Shown here: positions 34,701 through 44,082 of the stretch, one piece after another | Layout of the letters: each line of letters starts with the position of its first letter | How positions within the stretch are numbered: position 1 is the stretch's first letter | NCBI RefSeq assembly: GCF_002250055.1 | Contig: NZ_CP018866.1 | Location: forward strand, 326,001-390,000 | Length of the DNA: 64,000 nucleotides | Reading direction: 5' to 3' | Source of the DNA: Sutcliffiella cohnii | Lineage (GTDB): Bacteria > Bacillota > Bacilli > Bacillales > Bacillaceae_I | The notes under the pieces: model-generated | What the model was told of the DNA's origin: nothing | The model's database searches: none | The model's input: only the letters and a program-made list of their open reading frames with translations | Translations under genes and position numbers: made by a program

Positions 34701-35021
34701 ATGGAAAAGCATACACGTAGTAAAGTGAAAGCCTCGTTACTTACTGCGGGAGATACTGGTAACCCGAAATTTAAAGAAGATAAACTTTACTACAAACCAA
34801 GTGAAGTTTCTGAAAAACTAGGTGTAAGTGAGGAAATTATTCGAAGAATGTTTGAAAAGGATAAATTTAAAGGAGCACGTAAAACGGATGGAGAGCATTT
34901 GAGAATCTCTAAGGATGCCTTCATCACTACAACTGAATTAGATACTAAAGCAAAAGAAATATTAGTTCGTATTGATCTGAAAAGCCAGAAAGCGGGTGAT
35001 GTCGATGAATTTAATTTATAG
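34701..35021 (+). CDS. Excisionase/MerR-like helix-turn-helix protein
   Basis: 106 aa from ATG 34701, preceded by TGGAGGT; the ATG-less extension upstream lacks a ribosome site. Core YYKPSEVSEKLGVSEEIIRRMFEKDKFKGARKTDGEHLRISKDAF is a typical excisionase-type winged helix (the motif continues with the wing residues GEHLRI). Suggests DNA binding in the accessory region. No integrase is nearby except a recombinase tail at 38597. Confidence 0.65.
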   Translation: MEKHTRSKVKASLLTAGDTGNPKFKEDKLYYKPSEVSEKLGVSEEIIRRMFEKDKFKGARKTDGEHLRISKDAFITTTELDTKAKEILVRIDLKSQKAGDVDEFNL

Positions 35022-35192
35022 TCTCCAAGTAGTAACGCAGTGGATCTATTACTGACACTTCATGCTAACCATTGTGAGGCGGTTTGTTAGGATTGAATTT
35101 GGGATGGAATAATCGTTGATTTTCAACGAACATTTAATGGAAATTAATGGACTGTCTCCTTGTGTATGGTCCAATATATATGCTAGATTGCG

Positions 35193-35312
35193 AAATAGAC
35201 GGATACTACGCAGCAAAGACTGCTATAATTATGGGAAATAATAACAAATGTTTGCTATCTTCTGGTATTATTTTAATAAGAGATTCGTGAATATAATACG
35301 GAGGATTTTATT
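35193..35312 (+). promoter_or_regulatory. Conserved promoter-like module, copy B
   Basis: TAGACGGATACT, GCAGCAAAGACTGC, AATTATGG, ATCTTCTGGTATTATTTT and then CGGAGG and ATG 35313. Nearly the same as copy A at 4098 and similar to copy C at 57873. The TGGTATTAT is an extended -10; there is no good -35, so an activator may bind the conserved upstream block. Confidence 0.5.
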
Positions 35313-36462
35313 ATGACTAACATTAGACGTAATGACCCTTGCATTTGTGGGAGTGGACTTAAATATAAAAAATGCTGTTTTTTCCACGAAGGTCATTATA
35401 CTGTATTTGTTGACGAGGCGGGAAACAGTGGATCCAACTACTTGGATTTAGATCAGCCGTTCTACGTTGTAGGAGGATGGATAGTTCCGAATGCGCGATT
35501 GAGGGACACAACGCTAATAGCAAATGTAGCTCAGACCTTGAAAGTTGAAGGGGAATTGAAAGGTACTAATCTAACTGGAAATAAACGCAATCAAGCTTAT
35601 TTCAGTAACTTCTTTAATCAATTGTGGGAGATTGGTTGCAGACAAACTGTAGTTGTTGCAGAAAAGAAATATTGCATCGCGGCAAAAATTATTGAGACTT
35701 TTCTTGACCCACTATATAACAAAAAAGTGAATAACCGCTATACTTACGACAACCTTTTGAAAAAAAGACTTGCTGAAAAGGTGTACAGGCTCCCTTTTGG
35801 AGTCTTAGAAGAATTTGCGAAAAGCTTACCGAATATTAGAGCCAGAACAGATGGAGGGCTCCTTGAAATCTATTTGTGAGGCTTTACGGGATGCGAGGGA
35901 AACTGACTTGGCGGATAAATTATCAGGAGCATTGAGCACAATTGAGGATAACACTTCTTCCGAAAAAAGCAGTCACACCTTCTTGCCCAACAATGCAGGA
36001 GCAAGTTTAAATGTACCAGCATTTATCTCTTTTATTACGATTTTGGAGAAATACGCAAGTGCAAAAAAACATCGCCTTTCGATTATACACGATAAAACTA
36101 AGGCTTATGAAAGAGGGTATGCAGAGCTGTATAGATTATATTCACAGCCTGACCGCTTTGAATTTCCACTGACAGATGGTTCAAGCCTTCTTATGGGTTT
36201 TAGTCACTTAAAGAATATATGTTTTAAGGAATCGAAGGAAAGTCCTTGGATTCAATCTGCAGATGTCCTTATCAGTGGATTAAACAGATTTTTAAAAGCA
36301 GTTTATAAAGATGAATTTGTTAATCCTGAATTATTAGAGCTTGGAAAGTATGTCAGCCCAGCAATATTTGATAATATCTTTAAGAGAGGCGACTCTGTTT
36401 GCTCCAATGAAATCCGAAAGAAAATTAGAGATGTAATTCAAGAAACTAATATGTATAGGTAA
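35313..36462 (+). pseudogene. SEC-C/DUF3800 protein split by a frameshift
   Basis: Frame one (35313-35879) starts RRNDPCICGSGLKYKKCC, a SEC-C zinc motif, followed by the DUF3800 opening FVDEAGNSG. It stops at 35877. Frame two (to 36462) carries the DUF3800 remainder: LSIIHDKTKAYERGYAELY, FSHLKNICFKES, WIQSADVLISGLNRF. Frames meet near a GATGGAGGG run (35855-35862), where a one-base indel would restore one 380-residue protein. DUF3800 is an RNase H-like fold of unknown role often in mobile or defence contexts. Confidence 0.7.
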
Positions 36463-36691
36463 TAAGTAGCGAGACGTTTGGCTTTTGTATGGCTAAAATC
36501 TGAATAAATTATTCAAATAACGGAAGCTTACAAGGATGAAACGTACCCATTCACAGCTATGAAGCCCCATTTACTTATGAGGTAGCCATAAGGGCATTTT
36601 ATATGTAATACCCGACACATATCTATGAGATTTGCAATGAGTTCCCACAGTTGCCCTAATAAGTGGTGAAAAAAAGTATTTATTTAGTATA

Positions 36692-37954
36692 ATGAAAATG
36701 TGGTTATTATCCCCAGATACATTACTGACGGAGGAGATCTATATTACTGATCCAACTAACTACCTACAATTAAAACTAAATCAAGTGGCTTCAAGACACC
36801 TATCAGATAAAGTGGCTCTTTTCCGAGGATTCTACGATAATATTGCTAATGAAAGGCTTAAAGAGTTGTTTGCAATATTTCATATGCAGTTTAATGATCT
36901 GTTTGCATTTATGAACCAGAAACGCTACGCAAGCGGCGGAGGACATTATAATGCAGATGCAAGTCGAGATCTCATTGATTTAATTGAACAGGAAAGAGTA
37001 ATACAAGCTACACTTAAAGGTGACTTTGCTTTTGAGATTAATGGCTACTATGAAGAAATTATGAGCAAATGTAGATCTTTTTTATCTACTAGTGGAGGAA
37101 GTCCTATCCCTGAGGATTTCCCACCAATAGATATCATAGAGGACAAGCCTATTTTCACTTTAGTTGATACCATGACAATTCCAGGCACAATACCAAGTGC
37201 CATTGCAAAATTGAAATTTATTGGCAAGGGTTCATACGCAAAGGTATTAAAGTATAAAGATCCACATTATAATTCTTACTTCGCCGTTAAGCGAGCGGAA
37301 GATGATTTGCGACCTGATGAGCTGGAGCGATTTAAGAATGAATTTAACGATCTTCGAACCTTGGATAGTCCGTTTGTCATCAAAGCTTATTCCTATGAAG
37401 ATGAGAATAATGAGTATGTTATGGAATATGCAGATGAGACATTATCTAAATACATAAACCGGAGCAATTCTACACTGATGTTTAGTAAAAGAAGAGTTTA
37501 TGTAGAACAATTAATTCGAGCTTTCGACTATATTCATTCAACAGGAATACTCCATAGGGATATCAGTTACACGAATATTTTAGTGAAGCATTATGGCGAT
37601 GGGGCTTCCTTCTTAAAGGTCTCCGATTTTGGCTTGGTAAAACGACCTAATAGCACTTTGACTAGACAGGGAACAGAAATCAAAGGAGCTATTAATGATT
37701 ACACTGACTTGACTGCAGTTGGTTTCGAGAATTATGAAATGAGACACGAGACTTATGCACTTGGAAAAGTAATTTATTTTATACTTACTGGTCGAACGAC
37801 CGGGTATCATCGTGAAACCAATGAAGCATTGAAGGAATTTATTTCAAGAGCAATTTCTCCAGATAAAAGCAAGAGGTTTACTAGTATTGAAGAAATGAAG
37901 ATTGAATTGTATTCGAAGGTGTTCCCTTCACTCCGCAAAGAGTCTGCCGAGTAG
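36692..37954 (+). CDS. Hanks-type Ser/Thr protein kinase with unknown N-terminal domain
   Basis: 420 aa if ATG 36692 is used. Residues 1-165 match nothing I know; the kinase domain follows: GKGSYAKV (178-185), catalytic Lys200 (FAVKRA), HRDISYTNIL (288-297), DFGLVKR (312). No transmembrane segment, unlike PrkC. Start uncertain: a TATAAT sits on the first codons and a strong GGAGGAG at 36729-36735 precedes only an in-frame ATT. Neighbour of the DUF3800 gene; cytoplasmic kinases of this kind occur in phage-defence islands, which is inference. Confidence 0.75.
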   Translation: MKMWLLSPDTLLTEEIYITDPTNYLQLKLNQVASRHLSDKVALFRGFYDNIANERLKELFAIFHMQFNDLFAFMNQKRYASGGGHYNADASRDLIDLIEQERVIQATLKGDFAFEINGYYEEIMSKCRSFLSTSGGSPIPEDFPPIDIIEDKPIFTLVDTMTIPGTIPSAIAKLKFIGKGSYAKVLKYKDPHYNSYFAVKRAEDDLRPDELERFKNEFNDLRTLDSPFVIKAYSYEDENNEYVMEYADETLSKYINRSNSTLMFSKRRVYVEQLIRAFDYIHSTGILHRDISYTNILVKHYGDGASFLKVSDFGLVKRPNSTLTRQGTEIKGAINDYTDLTAVGFENYEMRHETYALGKVIYFILTGRTTGYHRETNEALKEFISRAISPDKSKRFTSIEEMKIELYSKVFPSLRKESAE

Positions 37955-37983
37955 GTAATTACCGTTCTTCAATCAATCATAAA

Positions 37984-38016
37984 CAAAACCATCCTATTCC
38001 AAGGGTGGTTTTTCTG
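37984..38016 (+). terminator. Intrinsic terminator
   Basis: AAACCATCC / AGGGTGGTTT hairpin followed by TTTCTG after the kinase gene. Confidence 0.75.
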
Positions 38017-38203
38017 TTTCATAGTTTGGGGTAATGGTTATTAGGCTTCCGAAACTTGAAATGGGGAAGCATGATGAATTCATATATTCAAGATAGCTCC
38101 TTGCTTGAGAAATTCAATAAGGGGTAAGCGATCATGATGATTTCCTGATTAACACATACAGTAACTACATTTGGAAGTACCTTTAAAGCATAATTTGCCC
38201 AAA

Positions 38204-38238
38204 ACAACGCGTTATGGCAGCTAGTTAGTGAAATATGC
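38204..38238 (+). repeat. Second, partial copy of the 47-aa small ORF
   Basis: ACAACGCGTTATGGCAGCTA continuing as GTTAGTGAAATATGC matches 8044-8078 with two differences; the rest of the small gene is absent. Confidence 0.65.
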
Positions 38239-38342
38239 TTTAGTGGAACAAGGGTTATCACTTATATATGATCTTTGCTGTGCAGTACAACCATACTATT
38301 CAATAGTATTTAATATATCAAAAGTGGCTCAATTGCAGACCA

Positions 38343-38385
38343 GAAGCCTACTCCCTCGTTAAAGATATAGAGGATTAGGCTTTTA
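38343..38385 (+). terminator. Isolated terminator-like hairpin
   Basis: AAGCCTA ... TAGGCTTTT in gene-free DNA, perhaps left from a lost gene. Confidence 0.4.
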
Positions 38386-38506
38386 GTTAGAATCGTTGAT
38401 GTTCTTCTAGTGTGGTAAATTTGTTGGCATCAAGTGGTAAATTCCGTGGCGATTTGTGGTAAAAAACATGTTGGAGATGGTACATTTTTGCGACTGTTAC
38501 TGTGTT

Positions 38507-38592
38507 GGAACAAGGGGACAGGAATATTGTGCACACATTCGTTAACAGAAATGTCAAAAAATGTGTGGGCGACTTTCCTGTCCCCCTGTTCC
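38507..38592. repeat. 86-bp dispersed repeat with inverted ends
   Basis: GGAACAAGGGGACAGGAA ... TTTCCTGTCCCCCTGTTCC. A closely similar copy is at 44415-44500 and shorter relatives share GGGACGAGGGGACAGGAAA. The ends are complementary, so it folds as one long hairpin, like a small palindromic mobile repeat. Confidence 0.8.
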
Positions 38593-38596
38593 ACCT

Positions 38597-38697
38597 GATG
38601 AGCAGCTTGTAAGGCGGCTGGTTGAAAAATTATTGTTCATCCTGAAAAGTTGGAGATGGAATTCAAGTCTGAAATGACTGTTGAAATTGAGTTATAA
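38597..38697 (+). pseudogene. Tail of a serine recombinase
   Basis: Two frames joined by one indel read DEQLVRRLVEK and IIVHPEKLEMEFKSEMTVEIEL then stop, the pattern at the C-terminus of large serine recombinases. Directly abuts the 86-bp repeat, which may have replaced the rest. Other sequence between 37955 and 39019 shows no gene. Confidence 0.5.
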
Positions 38698-38709
38698 ATT
38701 AATTAAATG

Positions 38710-38750
38710 AGCTTGTGAAAGTGTGATATACTTTTGCAGGCTTTTTTTGT
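38710..38750 (+). terminator. Intrinsic terminator
   Basis: AGCTTGTGAAAGT ... ACTTTTGCAGGCT with G-U pairs, followed by seven Ts. Confidence 0.65.
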
Positions 38751-39019
38751 GCTTTCGATTAAGAATTGACTGAGAATTATTTGAGCTATAAAATGGATAA
38801 TAATTAGGTTGTGGTGCAAGGGAAATTCGTTATAAAAAGATGCTTTACTTGTGGATCACTTGAAATAGAAGGATTATACTAGATTCTTATATTACCTTCT
38901 AATTATAAATGTGTATAGGAAATAGTAATGATTATATGGATTTTATATGGAAAAGGAAAATATGAAGTTTTACTGTAAGTAGTATTTAGTACAAGTATAT
39001 ATGCAAAGAAGGTATCGGA

Positions 39020-39661
39020 ATGAATTTAATCAATAGATTTCATAAAACAATAACAGAAATGGGAATGCCTATTCTTGAAAATCCTATTTTTTATACAGCT
39101 CCTGTAGGGATCCGTTTTGGAATTGGCGGAGAAGAGGATGTATATATTAAAAAAGGTATAAGGAGAAAAGAGCATCCAAATCCGGTCTATGTGAATAGGG
39201 CTGTTGAACGAGCATTCACAATATTTCATGCTTTACCGAAAAAAGACTGGCTATTAAGAATTGATTTATACGATGAGAAGGAAATAAAAGAAACAATAAA
39301 GCGACTTCAAATTGTAGATCCCCAGGAAAAAGTATTAAACGAGTATGAGTTAGATGGAGAAAAAATAAGTCATTATGAATTATACTGGTCACTAAATGAT
39401 ATTGATTGGCCAGAAGAAACAATCATTCGTGAAATTATCTTAGCCGATATTGGTGGTATAAATTGTCTAGCCTCAGCAGTATATTTATTACATCCAAATG
39501 AAAAAATACTTTATCATTTATACGATGATCGCGGATTAGATGTTGTTGCTAAAGATCAAAGAAAGTTATATCCACTATATGAAACATTTAATGCTTGGAT
39601 TTTAGATTATGATAGAGAACAAATTGATAAAACATTTAAATATAAACAGGAGACACTTTAG
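39020..39661 (+). CDS. DUF3885-family protein
   Basis: 213 aa. DUF3885 signature ILYHLYDDRGLDVVAKDQ near the C-terminus and VYVNRAVERAFTIFHALP. Soluble. DUF3885 proteins are frequent in polymorphic-toxin immunity arrays; the four small genes that follow have that look. AGAAGG start region. No toxin gene is present in the window, so these may be orphan immunity genes. Confidence 0.75.
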   Translation: MNLINRFHKTITEMGMPILENPIFYTAPVGIRFGIGGEEDVYIKKGIRRKEHPNPVYVNRAVERAFTIFHALPKKDWLLRIDLYDEKEIKETIKRLQIVDPQEKVLNEYELDGEKISHYELYWSLNDIDWPEETIIREIILADIGGINCLASAVYLLHPNEKILYHLYDDRGLDVVAKDQRKLYPLYETFNAWILDYDREQIDKTFKYKQETL

Positions 39662-39889
39662 CTTGGAAACTTATTAAGCTTCTTAAATAAACTAGAAGAT
39701 AAAAACATTTATTATAAGTTAAATAAAATCAGAAAAGAAGCAATTATGATTGAAATAGTCGTTCCTGGTCAAAGGTGGGAAGTTGAATTTTTAGGTGATG
39801 GTACTATTGATGTAGAGAAATTTATAAGTGACGAAGGCTATTATGATGAAAGTGAGCTGAACGTATTGTTTAGAGAGTTTAGAGATTGA
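39662..39889 (+). pseudogene. Small immunity-like protein lacking a start codon
   Basis: The frame directly follows the DUF3885 stop and reads NLLSFLNKLEDKNIYYKLNK, MIEIVVPGQRWEVEF and ELNVLFREFRD. The latter motif belongs to a common small Bacillus family in toxin-immunity arrays. No ATG/GTG/TTG precedes the conserved N-terminus; the first ATG is at 39746 and would remove a third of the protein, so the start may be mutated. Confidence 0.5.
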
Positions 39890-39938
39890 AAAAAAGAATT
39901 AAAATAGGAGTAGCTTGATGAAGTAGAACCTAGCATTG

Positions 39939-40443
39939 ATGGAAACATACATATTAAATATTCAATCACCATTTGATTCACTAGAATTTGTATCAATTAC
40001 AAATCAAAAAACGGTACAATTTGCGAATAATACACTTCTTGAAAATGAAGGTGACTATTTAGAAGGTTCAGTTGAGCTTTCGTATAATGGAGAGTCCATA
40101 TTTTCAAAAATATGGACACCACAGACTTGCTCTTGACGTGGCAAACATTAATGGAACCGCTATATTTTCCAGAAAACAAACAGTATGAAATTGAATTTCT
40201 AGATTCAATATTTGACGTGAAAATACAAGTGTCTGGCGAAGATTATATTATTTTCATTTCAACTTATCATAACGAGAATGAGACCAAACGAAAAAAATTC
40301 CGAAACTAATTTATAGAAAAGCAATCTACGAGGGATTTATACAATTTGCGACATTTATCGTAGACAACCAATTTACTTTTACAAATGAAAGTTCATACGA
40401 TTCTTTTATGAAAGATTATGCACAAATAAAAATACAAACTTAA
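39939..40443 (+). pseudogene. Hypothetical immunity-like gene with two frameshifts
   Basis: Three frames in succession: from ATG 39939 (METYILNIQSPFDSLEFVS ... ESIFSKIWT), then near 40115 (LLLTWQTLMEPLYFPENKQ ... FISTYHNENET), then after an A7 run at 40291 (LIYRKAIYEGFIQFATFIV ... AQIKIQT). Reassembled it would be about 165 residues. I do not recognise the family; position suggests another orphan immunity gene. Confidence 0.5.
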
Positions 40444-40454
40444 ATATGCGAGGT

Positions 40455-40805
40455 TTAATTTTTGATTGTTATCAGCTCTCCTACATCAAGAGCAAGTTGC
40501 TTTGGATCAGTTAACTCTTTTAAATAAATTGATTTTTTCTTGTCAATCGTACAATCTTCAATGTTTGAATTTAAATAGTTAGCAATTTGAACAGTGCTTG
40601 TCGGAAAATGTTCAAAATGGTATTTAATGCACAAAAATAAAGGGAATAATTCTTTTTCCTTTTCTAGGCTAAACATTTCAAGTTGAATTGGGACATCGAA
40701 CCCATCAATATAATCTTCTATATCACGATCTACTTGCCAGGCATCAAGCTGTCCTTCAGAAAATTTAAAAGGTCGATCAGCTGCAATATAATAATAATAT
40801 GTCAT
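40455..40805 (-). CDS. Small hypothetical protein, 116 aa
   Basis: AAGGAGAAG precedes ATG 40805. Aromatic start (TYYYYIAADRPFKFSEGQL), soluble, acidic. Not recognised. Converges on the frameshifted gene 39939. The chain of small unrelated genes here suggests an immunity array. Confidence 0.6.
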   Translation of the reverse strand: MTYYYYIAADRPFKFSEGQLDAWQVDRDIEDYIDGFDVPIQLEMFSLEKEKELFPLFLCIKYHFEHFPTSTVQIANYLNSNIEDCTIDKKKSIYLKELTDPKQLALDVGELITIKN

Positions 40806-40977
40806 AAGTACTTCTCCTTAATTTTTATAAAAAATTATATAATTAAAAAGGGGAAAAGCCAAGTTTTTTAAAAAAACATATATTAGAATCAATTTCATAA
40901 TCCATTATTTTAAAGAAACACAGACCCACAGAATGTTAGCTACTTAAATTTTTTTAGTTGATGCCTGTTGAATAGGT

Positions 40978-41104
40978 GTTGATTTCCACTACAGGCGGAC
41001 GCTTTCCGCGGGCGGTCCGTGAGCCTCCTCATCGCTTCGCTCTTGCGGGGTCTCACCTGGCCACGCTTTTCCCGCAGGAGTCGCCGCCTTCCGCTCCAAT
41101 CAAC
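40978..41104. repeat. GC-rich dispersed Bacillaceae repeat
   Basis: About 127 bases starting GTTGATTTCCACTACAGGCG and ending CCGCTCCAATCAAC; far richer in G+C than its surroundings, with complementary ends and several internal palindromes (CGCTTTCCGCGGGCGG). I recognise this as a very common intergenic repeat in Bacillaceae genomes, non-coding, here next to a transposase remnant. Confidence 0.7.
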
Positions 41105-41129
41105 TGGTTTGGAAATTAAGAATGGTACT

Positions 41130-42295
41130 TTAGGCAGCTAGTTGTTGATTTATCATGGCATTTATTCGATCAGCAGCCAATTTTGAAGCATTGTAAACTA
41201 AGGTAACTAGGTCAAAGTGAACTTTAGCGCGTTTTCCAGTCCGATAACGTACATTGTTTAGTTGAAAATATAATTTAAGATAAGCATTTACACGTTCCAC
41301 CGCAGTTCGCTGTTTAAAGATGGTTTTCCAAGCTTTTGACCCTCGTGCTGGTGCGGTATATTTTCTTAAATCCGTTGTGATTTTCACTTTATAGATCTTT
41401 TGACAAAGACCTTCATTGGCTAAGGGACAGTCTTTACATTCCTTTGGTCGTGTATATTTGAGTGTTTCGTATTTCGGATCGAAACTATCATAACGGTACG
41501 AGTGTTCTCGGAAACATGTGGGTGCGAAATGTTTATCAAAACCTTCTGGCTCAGGCTCATTACGCTTATTATAGGCAATTACTGATTGTAGACCCATTCG
41601 GTGAATCTGTGTATAAATCGCTTCGTAATCATATCCAGCATCCAAGGTGTTGTAACGTATAGTGGAAAGTGGGACACGTTCTTGAATTCCTTTTAATAAA
41701 GGTATCGCTGCTTTTCCGTCATTCAAATTGCCAGAAGAAATCAGGGATTGAAGAATGTATTGGCTTTTTGTGCCAACAGCTAAATGCGCTTTATAGCCAT
41801 ACCAAAAAACGTTCTTTCCTTCACTATTTTTCTTCACTCCCCATTCTGGATTCTGGGGAATTTCAGCACGAAGTTGTTCTAATGGAACGTCCAATTGTTC
41901 TTCAATTTTCTTTTCAAAGAGGCTTCACGCTCAGTTTTTTCAATCAACCATTGTTCCCTTTCTTCCTTTGATTTGCGCCCACGTTTCTTAGGTTCTATTT
42001 TTGGTTTTTCTTCTTTTGGAGGTGCTTGATCTTTGGCCTCAAAGTGTGTCGCATCAATCGCTATTGTATCATCAGTAATAAAGCCTTCTGAGATAGCCTG
42101 ATGAAGGATCATTTCTTTCACTTCTTCTAGCACGTTTGATTCGCTAATGATGGTCACCATTCTTGAGTAAGCTGCTTCTGAAGGTACTGTATCAGATACC
42201 AAAAATCCACAGTCTAGACGCCTATTACTACCAACGTAAAAAGCAATTATTTGTTTAAACAACATTATTAGCACCATACATGCAGACATATCCAC
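41130..42295 (-). pseudogene. IS1182-type transposase, truncated and frameshifted
   Basis: Reads on the minus strand as an IS1182/IS5-type DDE transposase: RLDCGFLVSDTVPSEAAYSR, DDTIAIDATHFEAKD, then a frameshift near 41890 (KRKLKNN versus KKIEEQLDVPLEQL, one T missing in TTT) and VFWYGYKAHLAVGTKSQYI, NTLDAGYDYEAIY, TAVERVNAYLK, VHFDLVTLVYNASKL. About 70 N-terminal residues are missing or garbled. Zinc-like CKDCPLANEGLC present. Dead element. Confidence 0.85.
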
Positions 42296-42692
42296 ACCTC
42301 TAGATTCAGAAAAGTTATATGTGAATCATTTTAGCTTATTTAAACAGATTGAAACAAATAGGAGCATTGTTTCAACAACCCATATACTAAAACCAGTAGT
42401 AAGGTCAAATCCCGCATCGCATATTTATGTCTGCGGATTTGAGAGTACCGTTAAAAATATTGATAGCATTATTTTTTGTATATAAGGGATTTTGAATTAA
42501 CTAAGATGATTTCTGCTTTTAAGAAGATAGAGCCTTAAATAATTTAAATAAGACCATGTGTGTTTTTTAATCCCTTTTATAGTATCTAATAAAAAATCCT
42601 ATATTAAGAATTTTAATATAAGTTTAAACATCTAAATTTCGGTTTTTTGTTAACCTAAATAAACAAGAATACAAAATGATAAAAATACACTT
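42296..42692. other. Gene-free stretch
   Basis: About 400 AT-rich bases. No convincing frame; likely includes the eroded left end of the IS1182-type element, though I cannot define its terminal repeat. Confidence 0.4.
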
Positions 42693-43145
42693 CTAGTTCA
42701 ATGTAATATCTTCTACTATCATCTCACCATTAGAAATTTTGTAAAAAAAATTATTGTCCTTACTATAAGTAATAGCCTCCCCGTTTAAAAAAACATTACT
42801 TACTTCTTTTTCGTCATTTACCTTTCCGTATAAAACATTTATTGAACTTTTTGTTGCAATATCAAAAGAATAATCAGATGTAATTTCATACTCCCTAAAA
42901 TCACTTATAACATCCCATTCAAATGTGTTGTTTTTATTTTTCTCTAATAATAAAAAGCTAATGGCCTCTTCTTGTATTATTGGATAAATAGTGTATTCTT
43001 CTATTTTCTCCTCTGCTAAGAAAATCACATTCTCATAATCCTTTGTTGACTTTACAAAATCAACAAATTCCTCTTCAGAAGCAAATTGTTGGTTTGAACA
43101 TCCAATGAGTAAAATAAAAAACCCGAAAAACATTATTCTTTTCAT
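42693..43145 (-). CDS. Putative lipoprotein
   Basis: From ATG 43145: MKRIMFFGFFILLIGCSNQQ, a classical lipobox (LIGC) with a short signal peptide, then an acidic 130-residue domain of no known family. An AGGAGAG site is 12 bases upstream. Membrane-anchored on the outer face. Divergently oriented from the secreted-protein pseudogene at 43263. Confidence 0.7.
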   Translation of the reverse strand: MKRIMFFGFFILLIGCSNQQFASEEEFVDFVKSTKDYENVIFLAEEKIEEYTIYPIIQEEAISFLLLEKNKNNTFEWDVISDFREYEITSDYSFDIATKSSINVLYGKVNDEKEVSNVFLNGEAITYSKDNNFFYKISNGEMIVEDITLN

Positions 43146-43262
43146 AAAAATGGAACACTCTCCTTTTTTTTTAGATTTTTTTGGAAAAGTGTAACTATTC
43201 AGAATAATTTTATAGTACAATCAGAACAATGCCAATAAAAATTTGGAAGTGGAGGAAAGAAA

Positions 43263-43712
43263 ATGAAAAAATTATCTCTTATTATTGTCTTACTACTTTG
43301 TTTAATCCCAACTAACACTTTTGCAAACACCCAAAATGTTGAACAGTTATCCGGTGATTTATATCAAACAGCAGACGGTAAATAATTATATGCAGATGCT
43401 GAACTCACTAAACAAATCACTGAAACATTTGTATTGGACGAAGAAGATAATCTAGTTTCTTTACCTCTAGAAGAATATATTCGTATGGTAGAAGAAATTG
43501 AAAATTCAACAGAGACAATAACTCCAACACAAATTCAAAAACCTATAATTTATGACCCGAGTAACATCGAAGGAGACATAGGAATCAACACGATCATAGG
43601 TGGTGGAGAAACTTATCGTTATATAGAGTCTTCAAACACTCTCAGTAAATGGAACGAGGGGACAGAAAATCCTTCATACAGATATTGGAAAACAATTGAG
43701 GGTCAAGGTTAA
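43263..43712 (+). pseudogene. Secreted protein with nonsense codon and repeat-derived C-terminus
   Basis: ATG 43263 (GGAGG upstream) starts a good signal peptide KKLSLIIVLLLCLIPTNTFA. TAA at 43383 interrupts DGK-LYADAELTKQI; the frame then continues to 43712. From 43651 the coding sequence consists of the dispersed GGAACGAGGGGACAG repeat, so the original C-terminus has been replaced. Original function unknown. Confidence 0.7.
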
Positions 43713-43890
43713 AAAATCTACTTGAAAATCAATTGTTCTTTGTGGTTCACAATATTTTTACTCTTGGGAGTGTAATCCTAATAGTTTGCTCTTAGTATAT
43801 AGTGATGATAGTTTTTAAGCTATATCCTAGTAAATTGAACTTGTAAAATGAACGATGCTATCCAAATAAATAATGTTTCCTTAAAAAAAT
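43651..43890. repeat. Long copy of the dispersed repeat
   Basis: GGAACGAGGGGACAGAAAAT, ...CAGATATTGGAA..., AATTGTTCTTTGTGTTTCAC-like, and ATCCTAGTAAATTG ... CCAAATAAATAATGTTT: the same order as in 52780-53000, so a roughly 230-bp element of which most other copies keep only the first 60-90 bases. Confidence 0.65.
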
Positions 43891-44082
43891 GTCTGATTTT
43901 ATTTACTCTTGAAAATTTTATAATAAATGTTTTGGTTAGGATATTTCCAATAAATGTGTGAACGACTTTCCTAGTATAGTAAATAGGTAAACTACGATAA
44001 AAAACCACCGTTTTCATTGTAAAATAGAAGTACCTATCACAGAACTTCCAAACTACATTCCCGACCAAAGGAGATGAAAACG

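Noticed and set aside
35855-35879. Programmed frameshift in the DUF3800 gene
   Set aside because: No clear slippery heptamer with downstream hairpin; a simple indel is more economical, though not disproved.
40978-41104. GC-rich block as an RNA gene
   Set aside because: It matches a familiar Bacillaceae intergenic repeat and has no rRNA or tRNA features.
43263-43712. Lactococcin-972-like bacteriocin
   Set aside because: Secreted and small, but the C-terminus derives from a repeat and I see no convincing family motif or ABC-exporter partner.
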